A program made the position numbers and the translations under genes. A model generated the notes under the pieces. That model made no database searches. It had not been told where the DNA came from and worked only from the letters and a program-made list of their open reading frames with translations. From positions 558,001 to 622,000 of the forward strand of contig CAJYMC010000007.1 of the NCBI GenBank assembly GCA_913775715.1: a DNA stretch of 64,000 bases, written 5' to 3'. Origin of the DNA: an uncultured Exiguobacterium sp. (GTDB taxonomy: Bacteria; Bacillota; Bacilli; Exiguobacteriales; Exiguobacteriaceae). Numbering within the stretch: position 1 is the stretch's first letter; every line of letters begins with the position of its first letter. Shown in pieces: positions 18,863 to 28,658 of the stretch.

Positions 18863-19689
18863 AAATCATCCAGGACGTCCAGACGTTACGCGAATGTTTA
18901 GCGGGAGTAGGTTCCATCGGTTTTGTACCGACGATGGGATTCTTGCATGAAGGGCATGCCTCCTTGCTCAAACAAGCACGACAAGAGAATGATGTCGTCG
19001 TCTTGAGTATTTTCGTCAACCCGACACAATTCGGACCAAACGAAGATTTGGATCGTTATCCACGAGACGCGGAACGAGATCAGAAGATCGCGGAGGCAGA
19101 AGGGGTCGATTACCTGTTCTATCCGACGAACGAGACGATGTATCCGCTAGATATGGCCCGTGTCACAGTCCGGTCCGGGGATGATGTCTTATGCGGCGCA
19201 TCGCGACCAGGACATTTTGATGGTGTCTTGACGGTCGTCAGCAAACTATTGAACGTCGTCCGTCCAACCCGTGCATATTTTGGTTTAAAGGATGCACAAC
19301 AGCTCGCCTTGATTGAAGCGTATGTCGCTGATTACTTCGTTCCGGTTGAAATCGTCCGTTGCCCGATCATTCGCGAAGAGGATGGTCTAGCGAAATCGTC
19401 ACGTAATGTCTATCTATCGGAAACAGAGCGGTCGCAAGCACCGGGAATCCAGCAGGCATTGCAGCGAGCGGAACAAGCACTCGATCAAGGTCTGCCTGTT
19501 GAAACGGTTCTTGAACGGACACGTGAAGCACTTCAATTCGAAGGGACGACGATCGATTACGTCGAAGCCGTCGACTATCCATCACTACGAGCCGTTACGG
19601 AACAAACGACTACGATTCTCTTAGCTGTCGCCGTGCAGTTCGCATCGGCACGCTTGATCGATAATTTACTATATACGAGAGGAGCATGA
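18859..19689 (+). CDS. panC: Pantothenate synthetase
   Basis: A 276-aa ATP-dependent ligase that condenses pantoate with beta-alanine through a pantoyl-adenylate. [15 protein letters not shown] holds the HXGH-type nucleotide motif (HEGH), [18 protein letters not shown] binds pantoate, and the second ATP motif is KSSRN ([11 protein letters not shown]). Its ATG overlaps the panB stop (ATGA). With PanB and PanD it gives the complete route to pantothenate from ketoisovalerate and aspartate, except for ketopantoate reductase, which is not in this window. Confidence 0.96.
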   Translation: MKIIQDVQTLRECLAGVGSIGFVPTMGFLHEGHASLLKQARQENDVVVLSIFVNPTQFGPNEDLDRYPRDAERDQKIAEAEGVDYLFYPTNETMYPLDMARVTVRSGDDVLCGASRPGHFDGVLTVVSKLLNVVRPTRAYFGLKDAQQLALIEAYVADYFVPVEIVRCPIIREEDGLAKSSRNVYLSETERSQAPGIQQALQRAEQALDQGLPVETVLERTREALQFEGTTIDYVEAVDYPSLRAVTEQTTTILLAVAVQFASARLIDNLLYTRGA

Positions 19690-19691
19690 CG

Positions 19692-20075
19692 ATGTTACGC
19701 ACATTCATGCACGCTAAACTACACAAAGCCCGGGTCACCGAGGCAAACTTACACTACGTTGGTTCGATTACGATCGATGAGGATTTACTCGATGCTGTTG
19801 GAATCCTTGAAAATGAAAAAGTCCAAGTGACAAACAATCAGAACGGCGCGCGAATTGAAACGTATGCGATTAAAGGTGCTCGTGGTTCAGGGGTCATTTG
19901 TTTGAACGGTGCGGCAGCACGCCATTTCCAAGTTGGGGATGAGGTCATCATCATGGCATATGCGCAATTATCGACGGAAGAAATCGCGACACATGTCCCA
20001 AAAGTAGCTGTTCTAAATGAGCAGAATGACATCAAACAAATGTTGTCTCAAGAAATCGCCCACACGATCTTATGA
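19692..20075 (+). CDS. panD: Aspartate 1-decarboxylase proenzyme
   Basis: A 127-aa pyruvoyl-dependent enzyme that makes beta-alanine from aspartate. The self-cleavage site is the GS pair in [11 protein letters not shown] near residues 24-25, which yields the pyruvoyl group on the new alpha chain. [19 protein letters not shown] and DEVIIMAYA are family blocks. I start at the ATG at 19692, 8 bases after GGAG; the ATG at 19686 is too close to that site. Last gene of the pan operon. Confidence 0.95.
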   Translation: MLRTFMHAKLHKARVTEANLHYVGSITIDEDLLDAVGILENEKVQVTNNQNGARIETYAIKGARGSGVICLNGAAARHFQVGDEVIIMAYAQLSTEEIATHVPKVAVLNEQNDIKQMLSQEIAHTIL

Positions 20076-20080
20076 AATTT

Positions 20081-20117
20081 TAGAGACCCGATTATGTCAG
20101 CGGGTCTCTTTTTTGTT
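20081..20117 (+). terminator. Terminator of the panBCD operon
   Basis: AGAGACCCG and CGGGTCTCT form the stem, followed by a run of six T. Confidence 0.92.
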
Positions 20118-20179
20118 AAGATGAAGAATGAGATGCCATCCGATCATGGAGAGGATGGATTAAAGGTGGAGGATCAGTG

Positions 20180-22993
20180 TTGAAGAAAAAGTACGTCGTA
20201 GTCGACCTGGAAACGACAGGTCACTCCATAAAGGCTGGCGATGAGATGATTGAGATCGGCATGGCGGTCATTGAAGATGGACAGTTGACAGAACAATTGT
20301 CTGCCTTCGTGCGTCCGACCCAACCGATTCCTCCATTCATTTCCCAGTTGACGGGCATCACGGATAAAGATGTCAAAAATGCAGAGACGTTCGATGTCCT
20401 TGCACCACGAGTCTTATCATTGCTTGATGGTGGTGTCTTCGTCGCACATAATGTGCAGTTCGATTTAAACTTCTTAAACGATGCGTTAGAAGAAGAAGGA
20501 TACTTGCCGTACACAGGTCCCGTCATTGATACGGTTGAACTTGCGCGAATCTTACTTCCAACAGCAGAAAGCCATGCGCTGTCGCATCTGTCAGAATCAT
20601 TACATCTTGCTCATCAAGAAGCGCACCGGGCAGGGAGTGACGCTTCGGCGACGGCTGAATTGTTGCTCGAACTACTCAAACGACTACATACGTTGCCGCT
20701 TGAGACATTAAAACACCTCAGACGTTTATCACCGCGTCTGTTCAGTGCCATCGAAGAGGAGATCGACCATGCGATTCGCTCGGTCGGTATCGAAGAGGAT
20801 ACAGGATTCGATCGTTTTCGAAAAATCGCTTTGAAAAAGCGCCAGACGATCGAACGCTTGACGCATCCGCCCGTTCTTGAACCGTTTGGACCATTCGTTG
20901 ATGAATTGAATGCCGTCACGTTCCCGCGTTTATTCGAAGGATATGAAGAGCGACGTGGGCAGCTTGAGATGATGCGTCATGTCTATCAATCGCTCGATCA
21001 AGAAACACCGTTACTCGTCGAAGCGGGAACGGGAACCGGGAAGTCGCTCGGTTATCTTGTGCCGGCAGCGCATTACGCGCTCGAACATGAGGTTCCGATC
21101 GTCGTCAGTACGCACACGATTCAATTGCAAGAACAGTTATTCGCGCGTGATTTACCGCTCTTGCGTCAACTGTTCGATGCGCCGGTCCAGATTGCATTGC
21201 TTAAGGGACGAAGTAACTATATTGATTTACGGAAGTTCGAATTTTTTTTGAATGATCAAGAGGATGCCTATAACTTCACGCTCGCGAAAGCGATTTTGCT
21301 CGTTTGGTTGACAGAGACGGAAACGGGAGATTTAGAGGAAGTCAGCTTACCAGGTGGAGCGGCGCAAGGCAATATCGGCATCAAACAGTTGATTCAATCC
21401 GATAGTCAATCGCAGCTTGGACGATTTGATCCCTGGTATAGCCGGGATTTCTTCCAACATGCGATTCGCCAAGCGAAAGATGCGACGATCATCGTCACGA
21501 ATCATGCCTTGTTGTTCAGTGATCTACAGTTCGAAGCAGGGGTCTTACCGAAAGGAAGTCCGTTGATTCTTGACGAAGCACACCAAATCGAAGAAGTTGC
21601 GAGTCATCATTTTGGTCTTGTCTTTGATGGTCATACGTTTGATCGTCTGTTCCGACAACTTGGGTATTCGTCTGATAAAAAACTGTTGCACCGCTTGCTC
21701 GATCTGTCGGAAGAATGGGATATCGCCGAGATGGTCGAAGCCCATAGTGAGACGGTCGATGAGGCACTGACGACGTTACTCGAAGAAGCGGACGGTCTCT
21801 TGATGATCATTCAAGCATACGGGCTCGAACTGGCTTCCCGCAAAGCACGACGGGAAGGAATGGTCAGCATTCGTTTCAAGCGACTCGATCGTTCGATGCG
21901 TGCCGTCCAAGAGAGTGCCAAACGGGTTGAATTGGTGTTGCGTCGTTTGCGTCAAGCAATCCGCGCGATTCATAAACTGTTCCATGAACACCGGGAGCAG
22001 ATGAGTTATCGGGAGCGTTCGCTCGTCGCGGATTTAAAAGCGATCACGTCACAAATCGAAGAAGCGGAGCTCGCGATTTTCGAGACGATGCTTGCTCCGC
22101 ACGACGAGACAGTATCTTGGATTGAAACGTCCGTTAAGAATCGAAAACTGACACGGGTCTACACACAACCAATCGACATTTCAGAGCGACTGCGTCGCGA
22201 TGTCTTTTCGAAACGGACGTGTATCCTGACGTCGGCGACGTTGACTGTCTCGAATAAGTTCCAGTTCATTGAGAACCGATTAGGACTCGATGCGTTTGAG
22301 ACACGTCGTTTTGTCGTTCCGTCGCCGTTCGGATATGCTGATAACGTGCGATTGATGATTCCGACGGATCTTCCACTCCTACAGGACGTACCATTGCCGG
22401 AATTTGCAGAGACGATTGCGGAAGCCATCTTACAAATCGCAGAGGTGACGGAAGGACGGATGCTCGTCTTATTTACCTCAAATGATTTACTTCGACTGAC
22501 GCATGAAGCGACGAAGCCGTTACTACCTGACCGGTTTACGTTACTCTCACAAGGGGTCACGCAAGGTTCTCGTCAACGACTGATGAAACAATTCAAACAA
22601 CTCGACGCCTGTATCTTGTTCGGAACAGCTAGTTTTTGGGAAGGTGTCGATATTCCAGGAGATGACCTTAGTTGTCTTGTCATCGTCCGTCTACCATTCG
22701 CGCCACCGGATCAACCGATCGTCCAAGCGCGTTCGGAACGGATCGAGAAACTCGGGAAATCATCATTTTTCGAATACAGTCTACCGCAAGCAATCATTCG
22801 CTTTAAGCAAGGATTTGGTCGCTTGATCCGGACGACGAACGACCGTGGTGTCGTCTTCGTGCTTGATCGCCGGATCGAGACGACGCGTTATGGAAAACGA
22901 TTCGTCACGAGTCTGCCAAAAGTGCCTGTTTTATCAAAACCACTCGACGAACTGACGGCAGAACTCGAATTGTTCTTGAATGATGGCGATTGA
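20180..22993 (+). CDS. dinG: DinG-family exonuclease-helicase-like protein
   Basis: A 937-aa fusion typical of Firmicutes DinG. Residues 1-170 are a DnaQ-like DEDDh 3'-5' exonuclease (VVDLETTG, FVAHNVQFDLNFL, HRAGSDASAT). The rest is an XPD-like SF2 ATPase: Walker A EAGTGTGKSLGYL, LDEAHQIEE box, and motif VI QAIIRFKQGFGRLIRT. The four iron-sulfur cysteines of Escherichia coli DinG are not visible, as in Bacillus and Staphylococcus enzymes, where helicase activity is lost or weak and nuclease activity dominates. I start at the TTG at 20180, 7 bases after GGAGG. First of a dinG-ypmA-ypmB-aspB-asnS run. Confidence 0.93.
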   Translation: MKKKYVVVDLETTGHSIKAGDEMIEIGMAVIEDGQLTEQLSAFVRPTQPIPPFISQLTGITDKDVKNAETFDVLAPRVLSLLDGGVFVAHNVQFDLNFLNDALEEEGYLPYTGPVIDTVELARILLPTAESHALSHLSESLHLAHQEAHRAGSDASATAELLLELLKRLHTLPLETLKHLRRLSPRLFSAIEEEIDHAIRSVGIEEDTGFDRFRKIALKKRQTIERLTHPPVLEPFGPFVDELNAVTFPRLFEGYEERRGQLEMMRHVYQSLDQETPLLVEAGTGTGKSLGYLVPAAHYALEHEVPIVVSTHTIQLQEQLFARDLPLLRQLFDAPVQIALLKGRSNYIDLRKFEFFLNDQEDAYNFTLAKAILLVWLTETETGDLEEVSLPGGAAQGNIGIKQLIQSDSQSQLGRFDPWYSRDFFQHAIRQAKDATIIVTNHALLFSDLQFEAGVLPKGSPLILDEAHQIEEVASHHFGLVFDGHTFDRLFRQLGYSSDKKLLHRLLDLSEEWDIAEMVEAHSETVDEALTTLLEEADGLLMIIQAYGLELASRKARREGMVSIRFKRLDRSMRAVQESAKRVELVLRRLRQAIRAIHKLFHEHREQMSYRERSLVADLKAITSQIEEAELAIFETMLAPHDETVSWIETSVKNRKLTRVYTQPIDISERLRRDVFSKRTCILTSATLTVSNKFQFIENRLGLDAFETRRFVVPSPFGYADNVRLMIPTDLPLLQDVPLPEFAETIAEAILQIAEVTEGRMLVLFTSNDLLRLTHEATKPLLPDRFTLLSQGVTQGSRQRLMKQFKQLDACILFGTASFWEGVDIPGDDLSCLVIVRLPFAPPDQPIVQARSERIEKLGKSSFFEYSLPQAIIRFKQGFGRLIRTTNDRGVVFVLDRRIETTRYGKRFVTSLPKVPVLSKPLDELTAELELFLNDGD

Positions 22994-23055
22994 GTCTATT
23001 CAGATAAACCCTATCGCATTATAATAGATAGAGAAAAATGAGGGAGGACATACAG

Positions 23056-23226
23056 ATGGATTCAAAAATTGAAACACTTGCGACCGTCAAAGTGAACCGC
23101 CATGACGATACGTATAAAATCGTCGACTTATTGAACCGGACGCTGAAAACGGAAGACTTAATGTTCGGTCTTGCTCTCGATGAAAAAGATAAGGAGCAGA
23201 TGGTCTTCACCATCTACCGCACATGA
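23056..23226 (+). CDS. ypmA: DUF4264 small protein YpmA
   Basis: A 56-aa protein, nearly identical in outline to Bacillus YpmA (MDSKIETLATVKV, KIVDLLNRTLK, MFGLALD, FTIYRT end). It has no known function. A GGGAGGA site precedes the ATG, and its stop overlaps the ypmB start as ATGA, so the two are coupled. Being so short and so conserved, it is a real gene despite its length. Confidence 0.9.
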   Translation: MDSKIETLATVKVNRHDDTYKIVDLLNRTLKTEDLMFGLALDEKDKEQMVFTIYRT

Positions 23227-23690
23227 AGTGGAAAGTCACGCTTGGTCTGCTGAGCGCACTCATCATCTTGGCTGTACTCGGGACAGCCGTTTACCAGGTG
23301 ACGATCGCTGAGGCAAAAGACCGGGAACAGAGCGTCGCCGAACAAGCAGAGGCGCGTCTGAAAAAAGAACTCAAGCCAACGGACGTCCGGTTCGAATCTG
23401 TCTTTAACGGAAAACGTCAATATGTCGTTTTTACGATGAAGCAGAACGGACAGGCGGTGCGGGCGTTCGTTCCGAAAAAAGGAACGATTGAGACACGACC
23501 GGTTGCCGATGGTTTTGCCATCAAGACCATCATCGCGGATCATCCGGAACTCGGAGATATCGTGTCTGCTAAGTACGGTTTTGAGGACCGGGCTGTCATC
23601 GAGATCGTTTCACAGACGAAGACAGGCTATGATTATTCGTATTATACGTACCAAGAAGGTTCTTTCATCAAACGATTACGAATCAAGTAA
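23223..23690 (+). CDS. ypmB: Membrane-anchored YpmB-like protein (PepSY-like, DUF5590)
   Basis: A 155-aa protein with one N-terminal membrane helix (about residues 5-25) and an extracytoplasmic part with repeated PepSY/DUF5590-type beta-alpha segments. It follows ypmA and precedes aspB, exactly as in Bacillus. Function unknown; PepSY-like folds often bind or restrain extracellular proteases, but there is no direct sign of that here. Confidence 0.85.
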   Translation: MKWKVTLGLLSALIILAVLGTAVYQVTIAEAKDREQSVAEQAEARLKKELKPTDVRFESVFNGKRQYVVFTMKQNGQAVRAFVPKKGTIETRPVADGFAIKTIIADHPELGDIVSAKYGFEDRAVIEIVSQTKTGYDYSYYTYQEGSFIKRLRIK

Positions 23691-23704
23691 AGGGAGTGGG
23701 CGAC

Positions 23705-24886
23705 ATGTTATCGAAACGCGTACGACAATTGACACCATCTACAACGCTAGCCATCACAGCGAAAGCCAAGGCACTACGTGAAGAAGGTCAAGACATCATC
23801 GGTTTAGGTGCGGGAGAGCCCGACTTCAATACACCGGAATTCATCATCCAAGCGGCATTCGAAGCGGCAGAAGCGGGCGATACGAAATACACGCCGTCTG
23901 GCGGGACGGTTGCCTTAAAGGATGCGATCATCGAAAAGACACGCCGTGACTTATGGATGCCATACGAGCGCTCAGAAGTCATGGTCGCTTCAGGAGCAAA
24001 GCATGCACTTTCGACGTTGTTCCAAGCGATTCTCGATCCAGGCGATGAAGTCATCGTCCCAGCACCATACTGGGTCAGTTATCCAGAGCAAATTAAACTC
24101 AGCGACGGCGTACCGGTCATTTTAGAAACGGACGAATCGTCTCGCTTCAAAGTGACGCGAGAATTGCTCGAGCAACATATCACTCCGAAGACGAAAGCGC
24201 TTGTTTTGAATTCGCCATCGAATCCAACAGGAATGGTCTATTCGAAAGAAGAGCTCGAGATGGTAGCAGATGTTGCGATCAAACACGATCTACTCGTCAT
24301 CAGTGATGAGATTTATGAAAAGTTGCTCTATAACGGTGCGACACATATCTCGATCGCGTCCTTGCCAGAGATGCGCGAACGGACAGTCATCATCAATGGT
24401 GTCTCGAAGTCCCATGCGATGACAGGCTGGCGGATCGGCTATGCAATCGGACCGAAGGAGATCATCTCAGCGATGACGAACTTAGCGAGCCATTCGACGT
24501 CGAACCCGACATCGATTGCGCAAGCCGCATCAGTTGCTGCGTATGCAGAGGGTGATGCACCGGTTGAAGCGATGCGTGTCATCTTTGAAGAACGACTTGA
24601 AAAAATTTATGCACGACTCATCGAGATCGAAGGATTAACGTGTCTGAAGCCGGAAGGGGCATTCTACTTGTTCCCACATGCAAAGCAAGCTGCCGAGATG
24701 TGTGGATTCGATAATGTCGATGACTGGTGTACAGCTGTTTTATCTGAAGCGAAGGTCGCTTTGATTCCAGGTTCAGGATTTGGTGCACCGGACTATGTCC
24801 GCCTATCTTACGCGACAGATCCGGCACGTGTCCTAGAGGCACTCGATCGGATTGAAGGATTCATCACGGCACATACAGCCGTTTAA
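23705..24886 (+). CDS. aspB: Aspartate aminotransferase (class I, PLP)
   Basis: A 393-aa PLP enzyme of the Bacillus AspB type (aminotransferase subgroup I-gamma). GAGEPDFNTP at the N-terminus, NSPSNPTG, DEIYEKLLY, and INGVSKSHAMTGWRIGY with the PLP lysine are all visible. It interconverts aspartate and oxaloacetate with glutamate and 2-oxoglutarate. The ATG at 23705 has GGGAG upstream; an ATG at 23696 overlaps that site. It supplies aspartate next to asnS and within reach of panD. Confidence 0.95.
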   Translation: MLSKRVRQLTPSTTLAITAKAKALREEGQDIIGLGAGEPDFNTPEFIIQAAFEAAEAGDTKYTPSGGTVALKDAIIEKTRRDLWMPYERSEVMVASGAKHALSTLFQAILDPGDEVIVPAPYWVSYPEQIKLSDGVPVILETDESSRFKVTRELLEQHITPKTKALVLNSPSNPTGMVYSKEELEMVADVAIKHDLLVISDEIYEKLLYNGATHISIASLPEMRERTVIINGVSKSHAMTGWRIGYAIGPKEIISAMTNLASHSTSNPTSIAQAASVAAYAEGDAPVEAMRVIFEERLEKIYARLIEIEGLTCLKPEGAFYLFPHAKQAAEMCGFDNVDDWCTAVLSEAKVALIPGSGFGAPDYVRLSYATDPARVLEALDRIEGFITAHTAV

Positions 24887-24906
24887 TAGAGAGAGGATGT
24901 TGACTG

Positions 24907-26205
24907 TTGAAAGCAATGATTCGGGATGTAAACAAATATGTAGGAGAAGAAGTGACGATCGGGTGTTGGTTAGCAAACAAACGCTCAAGCGGTAAAATCG
25001 CATTCCTCCAACTTCGGGATGGCTCGGGATTCATGCAAGGTGTCGTCGTCAAAGAAACGGTTGGCGAAGATTTATTTAAACAAGCAAAAGGTCTAACGCA
25101 GGAATCATCACTCTGGGTGACAGGTGTCATCAAATCAGATGGCGGTCGGACAGCGATTGGTCATGAAATGGAAATTTCAAAAATCGAAGTCATCCATGAA
25201 GCAATCGATTATCCGATCACACCAAAAGCACACGGAACGGACTTCTTGATGGATAACCGTCACCTCTGGTTACGTTCAAAGCGTCAGCATGCGGTCATGG
25301 TCGTTCGGAACGAATTGATTCGTGCGACGTACGAATTCTTCAACCAAGAAGGATTCATCAAAGTGGATCCGCCAATCTTGACAGGTAGCGCGCCAGAAGG
25401 AACAACCGAATTGTTCCACACGAAATATTTCGATGAAGATGCGTACCTTTCACAATCTGGTCAGCTTTACATGGAAGCGGCAGCAATGGCACTTGGAAAG
25501 GTCTTCTCGTTCGGTCCAACGTTCCGTGCTGAAAAATCAAAAACACGTCGTCACTTGATCGAATTCTGGATGATGGAGCCGGAGATGGCATTCCACGATC
25601 ATGAGATGAACCTCGAAGTCCAAGAAAACTATGTTTCGCACCTCGTGCAATCGGCACTGAAGAACTGCCGTGCAGAACTTGAATTGCTTGGGCGTGACTT
25701 GACGGTCCTTGAAAACATTAAAGCACCGTTCCCACGCGTCAAGTATACGGAAGCCATCGACATGCTCAAGGAGCAAGGATTCGACGATATCGAATTCGGC
25801 GATGACTTTGGTGCACCACATGAAACAGCAATCGCAAACAGCTTCGCTCGTCCTGTATTCATCACGCACTGGCCAAAAGCAATCAAACCGTTCTACATGA
25901 AAGAAGATCCGGAAAACCCAGACTTCGTCTTGTGTGATGATTTGATTGCCCCTGAAGGATACGGGGAAATCGTCGGTGGTTCACAACGTGAAGAAGATCA
26001 TGACAAACTCCTCGCAGAGATGAAGAAACATGGTCTTGACGAGACAGGTGCTTATAAATGGTATCTCGAAACCCGCCAATACGGTTCTGTTCCACACAGT
26101 GGCTTCGGTCTTGGTTTAGAGCGGACAGTCGCTTGGATCACAGGTGTCGAGCACGTTCGGGAAACGATTCCGTTCCCACGTTTGCTGAACCGCCTCTATC
26201 CATAA
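24907..26205 (+). CDS. asnS: Asparaginyl-tRNA synthetase
   Basis: A 432-aa class IIb aminoacyl-tRNA synthetase. The N-terminal OB-fold anticodon domain ([23 protein letters not shown]) is followed by the catalytic core with motif 2 ([21 protein letters not shown]) and motif 3 ([13 protein letters not shown]). The start is a TTG at 24907 after GAGAGGA; an in-frame ATG at 24916 is an alternative. No T-box leader precedes it, so its control is probably that of the aspB operon. Confidence 0.95.
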   Translation: MKAMIRDVNKYVGEEVTIGCWLANKRSSGKIAFLQLRDGSGFMQGVVVKETVGEDLFKQAKGLTQESSLWVTGVIKSDGGRTAIGHEMEISKIEVIHEAIDYPITPKAHGTDFLMDNRHLWLRSKRQHAVMVVRNELIRATYEFFNQEGFIKVDPPILTGSAPEGTTELFHTKYFDEDAYLSQSGQLYMEAAAMALGKVFSFGPTFRAEKSKTRRHLIEFWMMEPEMAFHDHEMNLEVQENYVSHLVQSALKNCRAELELLGRDLTVLENIKAPFPRVKYTEAIDMLKEQGFDDIEFGDDFGAPHETAIANSFARPVFITHWPKAIKPFYMKEDPENPDFVLCDDLIAPEGYGEIVGGSQREEDHDKLLAEMKKHGLDETGAYKWYLETRQYGSVPHSGFGLGLERTVAWITGVEHVRETIPFPRLLNRLYP

Positions 26206-26220
26206 GCAGTAAGGAAAAAC

Positions 26221-26253
26221 ATCGACCCATCGTCTCGACGGGTCGATTTCTTG
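26221..26253 (+). terminator. Terminator after asnS
   Basis: ATCGACCC at 26221-26228 pairs with GGGTCGAT at 26240-26247, followed by a T-rich but broken tail (TTCTTGTTT). Confidence 0.75.
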
Positions 26254-26280
26254 TTTAGACTAGAGAATCGAGGAAATACG

Positions 26281-26859
26281 ATGAATCATAATTTAGTACA
26301 ATTATTCGAGGAGGGGACGGTCGTCTTACCGAAACGATTGTTCACCGAGGCAAAACGGTTAGGCATCAGTTTTGTCGAGTTCACGTTGATTGGTCAACTG
26401 TTTGCTTGCCGGGCAGAAGGTATGGAGATGCCGTCACCGGAAGAGTTAAGCAATCGACTTGGACTATCCGAGACGGAAACGATCGAGACGACACTCGGTT
26501 TATTACAAAAAGGATTACTGGCAATGGAGAATGTCAACGGATCAGAACGTTATTCGCTTGTTCCGCTTTACGAAAAGCTGATGGCACCACCGGAACAGGA
26601 AACGCCGAACTTTGATACGATTAATCCGTCCGTCTTCCAACAATTCGAACGGGAACTCGGGATGATGTCACCGTTTCAAATGGAGCAGATCATCCAGTGG
26701 TTGACGATCGAGAACATTTCGGAAGAGCTGGTGCTTGCCGCACTTCGAGAAGCGGTCTATCATAACGTCCGCAAAATGACTTATATCAATCAAATTTTAC
26801 GGACGTGGGAACGTGAAGGGATCAAAACGCTTGAAGATCTCGCAGGACGGGGAGGTTAA
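26281..26859 (+). CDS. dnaD: Primosomal replication protein DnaD
   Basis: A 192-aa protein that loads the replicative helicase together with DnaA, DnaB and DnaI at oriC and in PriA-dependent restart. Residues 1-95 form the winged-helix DDBH1 domain, and the C-terminal DDBH2 domain contains the YxxxIxxxW motif (here MTYINQILRTWEREGI). The ATG at 26281 follows GAGGAAAT. The nth start falls just downstream (26864), giving the dnaD-nth pair of Bacillus. Confidence 0.93.
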   Translation: MNHNLVQLFEEGTVVLPKRLFTEAKRLGISFVEFTLIGQLFACRAEGMEMPSPEELSNRLGLSETETIETTLGLLQKGLLAMENVNGSERYSLVPLYEKLMAPPEQETPNFDTINPSVFQQFERELGMMSPFQMEQIIQWLTIENISEELVLAALREAVYHNVRKMTYINQILRTWEREGIKTLEDLAGRGG

Positions 26860-26863
26860 GAAG

Positions 26864-27520
26864 ATGTTACGAAAGGCAGAAATCGATCGGATTGAAACAA
26901 CGTTAGAAGAGATGTTTCCGGATGCATTTTGTGAATTGATTCACCGCAATCCGTTTGAACTGGTCGTCGCGGTCGCACTCAGTGCGCAAGCGACCGATGT
27001 GCTTGTCAATCAGGTGACGCCTGGATTATTCGCAGCATATCCGGATCCTGCTTCGCTTGCAGCGGCACCCGTCGAGGAAATCGAGGACAAAATCAAACGA
27101 CTTGGATTGTACCGGAATAAAGCCAAAAACATCAAGGCGCTTGCGGCACAACTCCTTGCGCAGCATGACGGCGAAGTCCCGACGGAACGCGCCGGGCTCG
27201 AAGCCTTACCTGGCGTTGGACGCAAGACGGCGAACGTCGTCTTGTCTGTCGCTTTCGATGTACCGGCATTTGCGGTCGATACACATGTCGAACGTGTTTC
27301 GAAACGCCTCGGGATCTGTCGCTGGAAGGATAATGTCACGCAGGTCGAAGCGACACTGATGCGCCGTTTCAAACGGGAGCGTTGGTCAAAGCTCCATCAC
27401 CAATTCATCTTCTTTGGACGTTATCACTGCAAGGCACAACGTCCGAATTGTGAAGCGTGTCCGTTACTCGACATGTGTCGAGAGGGGAAAAAGCGGACAA
27501 AAGGAATAGCTACACCCTAA
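26864..27520 (+). CDS. nth: Endonuclease III
   Basis: A 218-aa base-excision repair DNA glycosylase/AP lyase that removes oxidised pyrimidines. The helix-hairpin-helix LPGVGRKTANVV carries the catalytic lysine, and the catalytic aspartate is in AVDTHVERVSKRLG. The C-terminal [4Fe-4S] ligands follow the C-x6-C-x2-C-x5-C pattern (CKAQRPNCEACPLLDMC). The ATG at 26864 follows GGAGG. In Bacillus the next gene is ypoC; here an accessory segment follows instead. Confidence 0.97.
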   Translation: MLRKAEIDRIETTLEEMFPDAFCELIHRNPFELVVAVALSAQATDVLVNQVTPGLFAAYPDPASLAAAPVEEIEDKIKRLGLYRNKAKNIKALAAQLLAQHDGEVPTERAGLEALPGVGRKTANVVLSVAFDVPAFAVDTHVERVSKRLGICRWKDNVTQVEATLMRRFKRERWSKLHHQFIFFGRYHCKAQRPNCEACPLLDMCREGKKRTKGIATP

Positions 27521-27532
27521 AAGGGACAGACT

Positions 27533-27688
27533 AAAAAAGAATGACTCGTCACACGCAACTCCTACAGGAAAAGCGCAATTTGCGCTGTCTGAGACAAACT
27601 AGACCCGCTCTTCTGCTTGAATGAAGCAGGAAAACTGGCTTGTGTCTTGCCTGAGGAAGGAGCGTGAAAAGACGAGTCATTCTTTTTT
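27533..27688. repeat. 156-bp imperfect palindromic element with 18-bp perfect terminal inverted repeats
   Basis: The ends 27533-27550 and 27671-27688 are a perfect 18-bp inverted repeat. Inside, CACGC...CTCCT pairs imperfectly with AGGAGCGTG, CAGG with CCTG, and two short hairpins lie in the middle (27572-27586, and CTGCTT with AAGCAG at 27613-27629), so the whole element can fold into a long arm with two side hairpins. Sequence blocks such as ACTCCTACAGGAAAAGCGCA and TGAGAC recall the dispersed imperfect palindromes found between genes in Bacillaceae. It could be a MITE-like repeat or a structured RNA; it contains no convincing gene. The family likeness is from memory. Confidence 0.7.
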
Positions 27689-27691
27689 ATT

Positions 27692-27729
27692 AGATAAGGG
27701 TGGCAGATCATTCTGCCACCCTTATCTTT
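27692..27729. terminator. Bidirectional terminator between the palindromic element and the DUF3800 gene
   Basis: A 16-bp perfect stem (27692-27707 with 27712-27727) around a 4-base loop, just 3' of the DUF3800 stop on the minus strand. The plus-strand tail is TT(T)A; on the minus strand the tail is AT-rich. Confidence 0.82.
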
Positions 27730-27743
27730 ATAGATTTGAATCA

Positions 27744-28658
27744 TTAGCCATTCCAAGGTGTATCGGACCATTCACGACGCTTTTTCGTGATCGGTACTTT
27801 TTTGAATCCCCAGTTGCGGAAATCTTGGTCCGGACTGTCGCGTCGAATGTAAATCTTATCTTTGATGGCTTTAAAAATCCGGTTTTCGTCCCCATAATGG
27901 ACAAACCGTGGTTTTACCTCGATGACACCACGACGGACGCGGGATAAAGGTAAGCAGACCAAATCGGCAATCTCAAGACCAGATTGGTAGAGGTCGCTGT
28001 CTTTTTCAGCAAAGATGAAGCCTTTGATTTTTTGACGGCTTTTTTCGACGTCGAGATGGACCGTTCCTGAATTGAAGATATCAAAGAACGCCTTTTGAAT
28101 CAGCAAATTCTGATAATCATCACGACTTTCGAGCACAACCCGCGCACTCGTTGCTTCTGTCTCATCGAGGAAGGAATAAAACGACTTCATCAAATGAGCG
28201 AAGGCGACGACATACGGATCCTTAGGTGTCGAGAAGAAGTCTTGTAACTTCTGTTTATCGACTTCAACGCTGACGATCGTACAATCGATATCGACTAAAA
28301 ATTCCGGTAGGGCAATCCAGAAGTGACGCAACATATCGATCGTGATGCCATCTTCTTTTCCATACGGATGCTCGGCTTTTAAAATTTCTTTGAGATGAAG
28401 TGGAATATGTGGATCTTCAAAAACTTTTGCCTTAAAATCCATCAAACGTTGACGAAGCGGACTCGGTTCACCAGTCTCATCCGAATCGATGGCATATTTA
28501 TATTCCATCAAGACACCCGTTAAGTTGAATTGTGTATTCCCTTTCGGTGTCCCCGTCTCATCAACGAACATGATGTATTTCTTCGGGGCAGGGGTTGAAT
28601 TCTTAGGAAATCCTTTGACGTCAACGCCTTTGACGTTCGATTGTACCCGTTTGTTCAA
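27744..28658 (-). CDS. DUF3800 family protein
   Basis: A 304-aa protein of the DUF3800 family, which has an RNase H-like fold in known or predicted members. The N-terminal strand has the acidic pair in YIMFVDETGTP, and a later block (DLYQSGLEIADLVCLPLSR) carries the second conserved aspartate, in keeping with a metal-dependent nuclease. I place the start at the TTG at 28658, 6 bases after GGAGGAG; a GTG seven codons upstream has no site. DUF3800 genes are often found in phages, mobile elements and defence loci. Here it is a lone gene inserted between nth and yppE, beside a palindromic repeat. Function unknown. Confidence 0.75.
   Translation of the reverse strand: MNKRVQSNVKGVDVKGFPKNSTPAPKKYIMFVDETGTPKGNTQFNLTGVLMEYKYAIDSDETGEPSPLRQRLMDFKAKVFEDPHIPLHLKEILKAEHPYGKEDGITIDMLRHFWIALPEFLVDIDCTIVSVEVDKQKLQDFFSTPKDPYVVAFAHLMKSFYSFLDETEATSARVVLESRDDYQNLLIQKAFFDIFNSGTVHLDVEKSRQKIKGFIFAEKDSDLYQSGLEIADLVCLPLSRVRRGVIEVKPRFVHYGDENRIFKAIKDKIYIRRDSPDQDFRNWGFKKVPITKKRREWSDTPWNG

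Noticed and set aside
24887..24906. T-box leader of asnS
   Set aside because: Only 20 bases separate aspB and asnS; there is no room for a T-box.
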